From Haliclona indistincta (taxonomy: Eukaryota; Porifera; Demospongiae; Haplosclerida; Chalinidae), in contig OZ024784.1 of NCBI GenBank assembly GCA_964017065.1, forward strand, positions 9,405,152 to 9,469,151: a DNA stretch of 64,000 bases, read 5' to 3'. The position numbers and the translations under genes are program-made. Below, one piece after another: positions 18,001-27,900 of this stretch (positions within the stretch are counted from its first letter, which is position 1; the number at the start of each line of letters is the position of its first letter). Below the pieces are notes generated by a model, which saw nothing but the letters and a program-made list of their open reading frames with translations, made no database searches and had not been told where the DNA came from.

Positions 18001-21000
18001 AGGATTGAAGTAATCATTATAAGCACTTTGTATTACAGGCGCGTGTCCAGGAATGAGGAAAGAGAGGTGCGCGCGCGAAGCGCCCGTGCAAAATCTAATT
18101 AATATTCATTTATTCGTTAAAATTACGTCATTTTCGTCACTATTATCATGGCGCATTGGATTTGTTCATCGCTGAACTACTGGGAAAACAGCCTAAACTA
18201 CCTTAGAATGGGATTTTGGCAGCTGCTAAGCTTGTTGCAATAACAGCTGTGGTAAATTTATAGCCACAGTGTACTTTGATGCAATGAATAATTTAAAACT
18301 TCAATGCTGAGGGGGGTGCTAGAGCACCCGGAGCCCTATCGTGGACACGCGCCTGTATTATGTGCAAGTTGTGGAACAGTCACTTACCTCTCCAGTACTC
18401 CGGGCTGTGCTAGAATGTCTTGTATCTTCTTGAACCCAACCAGCTGATATGATACTGAGGGACAGCATGAGGCACGAGATAGCTCCATAATCCTTCTTGC
18501 AGACCACTCCTAATAGTACAAGACAGATTATAGTTTGACAAAACCGTGGGCTGGGCATGTGGGTAGCACTGTAGCTACCAGTCACAATAAAGGCTGTACA
18601 AATGGATGATGACTCAGCAGATGTCTGGAGGATACCATACAAGCTACATACAGTATTGCATCTGACCACTTCTCTAAGAGTTAAAAAAAACAGAGAACAA
18701 TACACTAGAGATGTTCCACATCAAAATTCTAGAGCAATTCAACTTATGGACAAGACTATGTATCAGTGCTCCTACGTCCGCTTGAGAGACAGTGCATGCC
18801 ATCTATACTTTGTGCTACATAACCAGCATTTTAGTATCATGTGCTAGAAGGCACCAGCCTATCTATACTCACTATCTCTGCCTGTGGCACTGCAGGACCA
18901 AGCCAATATTATTTATAGATTTAATATCATTTTGTATCCTAGCAACTATTAGACAAGGCTCACTTTCTGAGAGGGATAGTTTGATGGATCATATCCACTG
19001 CGATAGTAGACTACTGCCACCTCTTCATCTGAACTAGAGACAATAAGTTACATCCGGTTGCTTTCCCTTCATCTCTCCTTTCTCTCATGTGTCAATGTCT
19101 TTACACTCCCAACAAGGAACACACAACACACACAGCAGTAAGAATAAAGCCCGACAGTTCACCATCAGCTTTATACCATGGCAAGAATGCAGACTATAAC
19201 ACAGAAAACAATGTACACACATTAGTTGCCACAATAGACACATTCTAGGTATAAAGAAAGTGTTTAGCACAACTAGTAGCTAGTTGTATGTATAATAATA
19301 TTATGTAGCAGTAAAATACATGCAGCATGATACCAACTTACACAATGAGTTCATTGTTGGGTCCTAATTGAGCATCACTGGATAACTGAGTAAGAGTTCG
19401 TCGGATTGTGGGCACGCTGTAGCTGTGACAAAGGAGTGGTGGGGACAAGGTGAACCAGAGGTGATTACAAGTTAATGGGAACTAAAGCTTCCACTCGCTC
19501 CTTCGCACTCTCTCAGCTCACGTGCTTCATCTTACGCCACCTCACATGACACATGTTTTAGCCTTATCTCTTTGAAGATAGGGAAGCCAGTACATATGTT
19601 GTTCATGTCATGCCCAGACTATAAGGCTAGTCACATATCTTGATCAATTATAGTTATAAAGTGATTATTAAACCATGGGTTTTGGCTAAAGAGGAAAGGG
19701 ATGATTCCACTTTTACATTTGTTTACTAGTCAAGATGGCTAGTCGCTAACAATGGGAGCTACCCTTGATACCATTCCCCATACTGTACTACTGTAGTATA
19801 TACCTTTGCCAGAGCATGAATTCCATTGTTCTCTGGTCAAATCGATTGGTTTCATTGGGCGGTACTACAAATAACACTACAGCACTATTACAGAGAAAAA
19901 ATAGCAAAACTGATCATAATATGAATTTACTACCTCTTGTTTTCATACTCTTTCCAAGCACAGTGTATTCCATCTGTCAATCCTTGCAAACACTTGTTCT
20001 CTGGTAACTATAACAACTTGCTATAAACAACACATAACCAACTGGCTCACATTATATAACTGGTATTTACTATCAAATCTTTGTTGAATAAATCTGAACA
20101 ATTAAACAAAAATCCAAATAAAGAGAAATTGCTAAATTGACTTACTCATGAAAATTGTTTACTTTAGATTGTAGTCCAGCATAGCTAGAGGCAATAGTGT
20201 TTATCTCAACTTGTAGTATACCAAGAGGAGCATCTTGAACAGCATTGATAAGATAGTCTGTCCTATGGAGACCAAGCACTGTTGTCTAAGAGAGAGAGTG
20301 ATCACTTGCATGGGTTGTAAATTATTTTGAACATAATCAGTGTGATTCAAAGAATGTAAGCTTATTAACAAGTCTTAATAAATGTAGTTTTTATGTGACC
20401 TCTACTGTCATTAAAAGTATTTAAACATAAGGGACAATCCCAATAAAACACCCTGCCCGAACCATGTATACTATTATAATTTCAGTACATTTATACAGTG
20501 TAACTGATTTTGGCACTGGTCTTGCACAAGGCCTCAAAGATAGGGACTTTCCCAGGGAAATACCCGTTGTCTTGACAATATTGAAGTTATCACAGTATTA
20601 CAGTGCATTGCCACGTCACTGAGTATGTAAACTAGAGAGAACAACTTTAACTAACAATCTCAATATTCACAGCTTGAGCAAACCACATTAATGAATATTG
20701 CATACAATATGAATATTGTTATTAGAATACCAGGAATTTTTGATCAATTCTTGGTTACTTACAGAACAGATTTCATGACCACAAACCACATACAACAGGT
20801 GATTACAGTTGTGGAGTGAGGTGAAATATTATAGCAAACAATGTTGAGAATAATTAATAAGGCAACTGTGATGAAATACACTGATAAGATTTCACAATCT
20901 ACTATGTGTATTGCTTATAGTTTAGTATTTACACAGCTGTTGAGAAATGATCAGGTGTATTTACACTAGTATCAATCCACCTACTCTTCCTCTCTCTTTT

Positions 21001-21202
21001 CCTGAACTAGTGGGCAACAAGCTCATTCTCACACTCTGTCTCCCGCATACACACAACAAATGTGTTCAAAATATGTTCAGAACACCTGGATCACGATTTC
21101 CAACAGAGAAAGGATAATACCAAAGATAGGTGAATAGATACGACAAGAGTTTCTAGACAACAAACAGTTCGTGCTATCAGGAAGTGCACAGGAAGATAGT
21201 GT

Positions 21203-21264
<62 letters not shown>

Positions 21265-22600
21265 CAAAAGGAATAATTCTGGAACTTTTAAAATTAGCAA
21301 GTACCTATAAAGCAAACACATCTGTAGGCAAACATGCTCAATTGCTTAACATGGGGAAAATCACAAGAAATGAGCAACACAAAGTCACACAGTGTCTACT
21401 GATAGCACAAACGAACACAGACACACACACTTCAAATTATGTTGATAAAAATGTCCCCAAGACCATAGCATACAGTGACGCCACCATATCACAAAAAGAG
21501 AAAAGTAAGGTGAAGACATTATCACTCTCTAGAAGTACAGCACGGCTGTTCAACACATCACAGACAAGCAGATAACACAGTGTCAAGCAACATAATACTA
21601 GACAACAAGAATTAGTTGGACTAGTCTGTAAATAACAACAAGTAGACAAACAATATGACCCAACCCATAGCAACAAACAATATGACCCATAGCAACAATC
21701 TTCATTTTCAACAGTCTAGTACCTACTACTATAATTATTATGTCTAAACTACTTTTTAAACTATGATATAAATAATTCCCTTTGACATGATGTAATGAGG
21801 TATCCAAATTCTCAAATGCATTGGAAGCATGAAATATGGCACCATTACACACTAGGCAACACAGTTTTTATTGTACTGTCGGAGAATAATATGATTGTTT
21901 GCTTGCTCAAAAAATGTTCTTTCATTCCAGGCATATTTTTAACTAACCTGGGAACTTTATTACCTTTTTATGAAACATTGCTTTATAAAATTTGATACAT
22001 TCTCAGCTTCTAATCTTCCTCTCTTTACCTCCACTCATACCAGCTAATCATCACTGATATTTGTAAATGCATTGTTCAATCACCACAACATAGCAATATC
22101 CCATGAATATCATTATAATACCTGCAGGCAAAGGCAAGCCTAGGCACAGCTTAGTAAGTGACAATATTATTACACAAAGACTTTGAGTGCAACACTTACC
22201 TGCCTATTGTTTTGCCGTACTTCCATATAGATTTCAAACAGGCTTCTTACAAATTCATCATTAGCTGTTACACTATGAAAGAAAGATGTGATACAAGAGT
22301 GGGGTTAAAGTAATGAAAAAGATTCGTTGATTTTTACTCTTTGAAAGCAGAGGTAAGAAACTCATGGTCTGTGCTCAATGCATCCACAACAACATTCACA
22401 GCTTCTTGATTTGAAACCACTTTCTGGAACAACTCCTGAGGGAATTTAGCGGGCTGCAGTGAGACGGACACATTTGTACATCCTTCAATGTCACGATAAC
22501 CGAAGAGGAGACCATTGAGAATGGCATAATCCTTTGCTGTAGCCACTGACTCAGGATCTCTCCACCAACTACTCTTTTTCAATGGAAGCTGCTGCTCCAT
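15082..22600 (-). CDS. GSS: Glutathione synthetase, copy 2 (expanded introns)
   Basis: Second tandem glutathione synthetase. ATG is at 22598-22600 ([15 protein letters not shown]), stop TAA at 15082-15084. All exons of copy 1 have counterparts: 22334-22600; 22203-22272; 20150-20288 ([20 protein letters not shown]); 19920-20010; 19805-19890; 19345-19425 ([20 protein letters not shown]); 18960-19050; 18387-18511; 17630-17697; 17472-17553 (KPQREGGG); 15970-16168 ([14 protein letters not shown]); and 15082-15241. No exon shows a stop or frameshift, so the gene is probably active. It spans 7.5 kb against 3 kb for copy 1 because its introns have taken in MITEs and other sequence. Exons differ in how closely they match copy 1: some are essentially identical, the first and last clearly divergent. 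Confidence 0.9.
15425..15811. mobile_element. MITE-like inverted-repeat element in GSS copy 2 intron
   Basis: Ends in CGTGTTCACATGGAATCCAC at the left, and its near-inverse (CTTCCATGTGAACGCG) at the right, followed inward by GATGCGCATTCAATCC-like complementary motifs. About 390 bp, richer in CG than its surroundings, with repeated GCGAATT motifs. No transposase. Exact ends and target duplication are not certain. Confidence 0.65.
16936..17025. repeat. 33 bp direct repeat, about 2.7 copies
   Basis: A unit of about 33 bp beginning TTGCAAGCATCATCCCATCT and ending in GTTCCTTTACTT is repeated nearly three times inside the large last-but-one intron of GSS copy 2. A diverged copy of the same sequence lies at about 60-110, some 17 kb away, so it belongs to a dispersed family. 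Confidence 0.7.
18036..18355. mobile_element. 320 bp MITE with perfect 14 bp TIRs and TATTA duplication
   Basis: Starts CAGGCGCGTGTCCA and ends TGGACACGCGCCTG, a perfect 14 bp inverted pair. Both sides are flanked directly by TATTA, a plausible 5 bp target duplication. It contains GC-rich ends (GCGCGCGAAGCGCCC; GGGGGGTGCTAGAGCACCC) around an AT-rich core and has no coding capacity. It sits in a GSS copy 2 intron just before the MELSRASC exon. Superfamily left open. Confidence 0.85.
21206..21262. repeat. (CA)n microsatellite
   Basis: Roughly 55 bp of uninterrupted CA dinucleotides in the 1.9 kb intron of GSS copy 2. The rest of that intron (20290-22200) shows no coding or repeat feature I can support. 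Confidence 0.95.
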
Positions 22601-23168
22601 TCCACACCAGTACTGGAAAAAGAAGGGTCAAAGGACAAAATGCAGTAAGTAAACAAGTAAAGGTTTGTTTGCCTACTGCCTCTATAAAAATACATTAATT
22701 ATATTATTCACAGCTAATAATATTCACACCAAGTATCAAGGCAGGACACTAGATGCAAGAATGCACATTGAATCACTAGTCAGTGTGAAACAACTAGGTT
22801 GGTACAATGATTTGAACATACCGAGAAGAGTTGGCTTGCTAAAGTGACGTGATAGCCTCGTTCGTGAAGACCCCGCCACTCCCATCACATGACTGTTGCG
22901 CAATAATTATGTCCATATAAGGCAGGTCATTGCATCACAGCTCAGTATTTCGCGGGGTCCGCCAAGCAACGTGGTGTACTTTTATAAAAGCAAGTGTCGC
23001 CAAGTAGTGGAAACGCAAGCACCACGTTTTTTGACTGAGTTTGATATAGACTAGCCAAGACAGTGGTGTTCCCTTCTGTGGTATACTGCTGGTTTTGTAT
23101 AATCCTCAGGAAACCCGTCGTCAAATCTTGCATTCGTCGCTGCAGTGTAGGCTGTCTGCAGTGCTGCG
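22601..23168. promoter_or_regulatory. Shared upstream region of GSS copy 2 and bZIP Maf gene
   Basis: 568 bp between two divergent start codons, so it must hold both promoters. ATATAAGG near 22915 could act as a TATA element for the plus-strand gene. The part nearest the Maf gene is richer in GC. I looked by eye for Maf-recognition (TGCTGAC) pairs and antioxidant-type elements and found none that is convincing. Confidence 0.5.
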
Positions 23169-23909
23169 ATGGCAGAAAATTCTTACTATAATCCCAGACC
23201 AGCAGAAGTACCTTCAGGGATTGACCTCGAACAATTGCTCGAAATGAACAACTACTACGACCCAAGTGCTCAGTTGTTTGACGCAAACTCATCAGCGACA
23301 TTCACCGGCGCAGTAAAACCAATGGGTGACCCCGTGATGGCTAATCACGACCCCGAGAGAAGTTTTGACCGGAGTCTTTACCAGAACAACTTCTGGCTCT
23401 CTCAGCAGTCATCGGCTAGCCATCGACCTATGGCAGGAGCATTCCAACCAGTATCCGTGTCTAGCCAGTTGCCTGTAGGGGCGGAGTACCAAGTGCCTGC
23501 GGGAATAGACCCGATGCCCTCTTCTCCTTATTCCCCCGAAAGCGACAATTTCTCTGACGATCTGGGCGACGCCCCGTTCTCTCTCACTGACATAAACGGG
23601 AAAGGTCTCCTTCAACTTACCGAAGAGCAACTTGTGAGCCTGAGTGCTCGTGACTTGAACCGTCTCTGTCGGGATTTGCCCGAGGACGTTACAAAATCGC
23701 TCAAGAAACGACGAAGAACTCTGAAAAACAGAGGTTATGCTTACAACTCAAGAGTAAGAAGAGTGTCGCAGAAGAATCAGCTCGAGAAGGAGAGAGATGA
23801 ACTCAGAAAGACAATTTCACAACTGCAAGATAGACTGAAAACCATGGAGCGAGAATCTTCTGAGTGGAAGAGAAGATGTCAAGCTCTAGAAAGAGGGAAC
23901 ATCAATTGA
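23169..23909 (+). CDS. Maf-family bZIP transcription factor
   Basis: Single-exon gene, 246 residues, ATG at 23169. The C-terminal third carries the Maf extended homology region (about residues 148-180: LTEEQLVSLSARDLNRLCRD), then the basic region KKRRRTLKNRGYAYNSRVRR (about 180-200) and a leucine zipper to about 240. NRGYA is the Maf signature. Small Mafs usually have a Cys in the basic region (NRGYAASCRVKR); here the corresponding residue is Ser. The N-terminal 145 residues are Ser/Pro/Asp-rich and could activate, as in large Mafs, but have no recognised motif. In animals small Mafs partner CNC factors at antioxidant response elements. The neighbour is glutathione synthetase, a classical target class, though linkage is not evidence of regulation. 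Not to be confused with MAF1 next door. Confidence 0.88.
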   Translation: MAENSYYNPRPAEVPSGIDLEQLLEMNNYYDPSAQLFDANSSATFTGAVKPMGDPVMANHDPERSFDRSLYQNNFWLSQQSSASHRPMAGAFQPVSVSSQLPVGAEYQVPAGIDPMPSSPYSPESDNFSDDLGDAPFSLTDINGKGLLQLTEEQLVSLSARDLNRLCRDLPEDVTKSLKKRRRTLKNRGYAYNSRVRRVSQKNQLEKERDELRKTISQLQDRLKTMERESSEWKRRCQALERGNIN

Positions 23910-24937
23910 GAGCTGTGCTCTCAACCTGCCCGTGTGTTGTGTGAATTTTTCTGTGTCAGACTGACAAAAAATACTCTATATTATTTGTATTTAGCTCAAC
24001 TTCACTCCCTCCCCAATGGAGTGAACAAAATTCTCTCCTCTCCTTCGCCTCCTCTTCACATGTACATGTGAGGTCTCGTACAGCACGCACAGATACACTT
24101 TGATTTTATTATTTACTCCTTACCTACAGTAGCTGTTTTATTACCCTCATTATACCAGAGCTCATTATGTGTTATTGAGCCAAGATGAGTTACCTCATTA
24201 TGGTGACTTTTTTATATCTCTGTCGTTTGTGAAAACATTACCTCCACTAGCATGGCTTAGTTTGTTAATATTATTATTATGATTGCTATTATTTCAGGTA
24301 TCACTTCAATCTATTCTCTGTATCATAGTGTGTTGTTGGAAATGGTATTATTATTGTTTGTGTATTTGGTGCTTTGTGACAAAGACAATTTTTATGATAT
24401 TGATATTTATAATAACTCAAGTACAATGTGACTGATGATAATGACAAGTTACTACACTTCTCTGTAATAAAATAAGTTGTGTCTCTGAAGTTACGTTGCT
24501 ACTTCTACAAAATAAACCTCTGAATGAGGAGTAGTAGTAAGAGGAAGGATTTAGAACGAGAACACTCCTTGAGGAAACCTTGAAGAGTTGACTGTAACAA
24601 ACAAGGGGCAGAATAAATCTAAATATAGTAACTTCAATTACATCATATCTAAATATAGTAACAATACGTAATGCTATTCCAAGGCATAACTGCTAGGGAT
24701 TCACAAGGAAGAGTGGAAATACAGATGGATGACACAATGAGACATGCAGGTGCATTCTGTCACAGTGTTTACCATGACTACAGGTGTAGCCTACTAGCAT
24801 TGATGGCCAATACTTAACTTATCTACTTGGGCACACAACTATGCATCATCAAATTAATGCTTAAATGTGGTTGGCTATAGATCACATGACTAAATTTACA
24901 CACTAATAATCTGTAGTACATTCAGTATACATAAGCA
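23910..24937. other. Convergent 3' region of bZIP Maf and MAF1
   Basis: Holds the 3' UTR of the bZIP gene, with AATAAA at 24466-24471 as the likely poly(A) signal, and then about 450 bp with no supported feature up to the MAF1 stop codon. AT-rich, no open frame of interest. Confidence 0.55.
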
Positions 24938-27900
24938 TTAAGATATGGTGGTCAGTGAGTATGCATTACCTGGTGAGATGTCCATGGCAGAGCTTCGACA
25001 AACCAAACCATCATGATCCTCCATTTCCTCCTCATTGTCCTCTTCACCTAACGACTGAGAATCCTCCATAGCCATATCATCATCTTGACCAATAGAACCA
25101 AGGTTGACTGAGTGACTGAAAAACCAAAAGATAACACGAATGCACACCCCCTCAAATACAGTCAACACATACAATGATACCAGTACACACACACACAGCA
25201 TACTAACAGTAAGAGGGTGTTATGTAAAACACACGCACACTAGACTACCATAATCAGGTTACATAAATCCCCTTCTCTCCTCCTCACCATAAGTGACCTC
25301 CACTAATAAACTATGTAAAAACACATGTTTAGGGGGTCACCCTATGCTGAACCCTGGGCTGAAGAATGCAGGCGGCATACCTTATAGCATGACAGGAGAA
25401 GAATAAGATACGCTTCAGTTTCTTGTTGTAGAAGAAGTAGTTGAAGGACCACAACATACCTTCTTCTCCGAACGGGTCAGATTCTAGGTCAGGATTGTAA
25501 CTAGAGAAGGAAATAAAACAGGAAGAGAGTGAGTGTGCAATGTGGGCGTGCAAGTACCTGTAAACATCACAATCTCTTAATTGTATCTCTTCATCTACTG
25601 CTCCCCAAAGTTGCTGCTCTAGGCTCACAAAACGCTCCTTAGCAGCAGCTGATAGGTTAGCCTTGACAGCATCAGTCACCCACTTCACACTGGGCTCGCG
25701 ACTAAACTCATCTGACTTAGCATCAGTGAAATCGTAGTCTGGAAAGAATGAGGCATTGAGAGTTGATTTCAAGTAGAAAAGTGTCTTTGAGGAAATAGTA
25801 TCACGGAAGACGGGTCCATTAGAATCACTGTTAGCACTGCATCCACTTATAGAGCGAATGAGTACACTTGGTAGTCCAGTGGGAGGAAGAATGGGGCTAC
25901 CATATACTGGTGAGCCTACAAGAGTCTGAGGTGGAGAGAGAGCTTGTACGCCGCTGACAGCTTGACCACTGTCTTGGTTGGTCATCTGTTTGTACAGTTT
26001 TTTGTCAGTTCCAGCCATTTTACAAGAGTAGCTCTCAACCCTGAGAATAAAATCAATTCCTTCACTCACAATAAAGGAACCATTACACAGTTTAACTTTA
26101 GCAGAAATCTACACAAGTGTATAAGAGTACCATTATGTATACAGTTAAAAGTTTAAAACCATCACAGATGTCTGACCCCCCTGAGTGCAAGATATGAATT
26201 TTATTACAACACTACTGACCCTCATTCTTCAATGAATAATAGTACTGTCAAGAGGAAACCTGAAGGTCTCTCATGATTGCACTGACCAAACTATCAAAGT
26301 GCTTTACAAGATATAAATGTCATTAATTATCAGCCTAACAGGATACAGGACACTTGATACACAAACACTCTACATTCCTAAACCTTGAATTCAGACGCAC
26401 TCGACGCCATCTGCATCTAATACACACTACAATGTATTCATGCCCACTGTTCATAAAAATCCCACTCATCGAGCGGACAATCATCATTTTTCAGTTGATC
26501 ATAAACGGACCATTAATTCTAATGACACAAGAGTAGTTTGTATGTGGTTATTAAGTGATTAAATGCAAATGCACACCACTCAACTTGACAATAATGGTGA
26601 TTCAATGCATCCATCAGAAATGAACATGTTCATCCTCTCATTAGTTTAGTGACTGTCTAGTAAACAGTATGGTGGTGTTTCCTCTCTGAGTATTAGTTCC
26701 TCTGTACTAACTACTTTATGTAGTCATGTGTGTGTCCCAACTTAGTGCACGTATACACTTAGACTAACTGTACCTTGCCCTCACAAAATAAACTACAAAC
26801 ACTTCATCCACACAATACTCAGGTAGTGTGATTACTCCTCCTGTACTTAAGTTATCGTAATGCCATAGTGATTCTGTTACTACTCAATGGCTTTCATAGC
26901 AACTCAGTAAGGACACTTACATTATTATATGTACTACATGAAATATAGCAATCACAACTTTCACAATGCTTCCATTATCATGAGGGTATTTCTCAAATCA
27001 TGGCACAGCCCTATCAGTAGCCTAATCCAATCATTTCTGCTATTTCAAAAATATGTCCATGACAAGTGACACATGTTGCACATAGTAATGCTGCTAAATG
27101 TTCATGTGGTTGAATTGAATTATGATAACATAGTGAGAGCATGATGCAAGAAAGTGAAGGCGTGTTACATGCTAGCTATACTGATGCAAATTCACCTAAT
27201 CCAGATTAAATCCAGATAAATCACAATCCATCTCCAGAGGTGGTTTCGATCTGGATGATGCAAATTATGCATTGTGCACAAGGACCAACCCCTAACGACA
27301 TGCATAAACGTAAACGCCATAAATGACTCCACCTACTTTAGACGTCATGTGAAAAGTGTCTTATAAAGATCAAACTTGGTCTATTTGCTAGTGCTGAAAC
27401 AAATTATTTGAATATTCGTTTGTTTTGACAAGCTATTCGTTTACTATCAAGTGGGTTTACTGGAAGTTTTACACGGCTGGGTTATTTTTAAATGGTCCAT
27501 CACTTCCTAGGCTTGATTATGGTGATGCTTTGCATTTTTTGTAACAAAATAATGTACCTCTTGTTCTCATTTACTAGCTATTAATCAACTAGAATACGAA
27601 AGTGCCATTCATTTCAGCAAAATTCGACTTTACTGGTTTACACCGCACACTCCCCACTAAACGTACAGCATGTGAGAGGAGGTGTCCTCGTATTAAACCG
27701 GGATTTACTGCTTTAACCCTTTAATTACTGAATTATTTTGACGAAAATTTGACTTCCTCTAAGCTGACAGTTTGTCTTGCGATTTTCTACACCATGCAGT
27801 ACGCTAGCTGTTCCAAACTAGCACTGTTTTTTCCTGGCATGTCAAAGTTTACGACCATGTACTAAAGTCTGAGTTGGCCACTCCCACTTCGGAACTGAAG

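Noticed and set aside
18602..19037. Overlapping plus-strand frames in GSS copy 2
   Set aside because: They run antisense to the gene through introns and one exon, with no conserved motif.
21077..21575. 134-codon plus-strand frame through a CA repeat and its antisense
   Set aside because: Driven by the (CA)n tract in a GSS copy 2 intron; the rest has no conserved motif or splice support.
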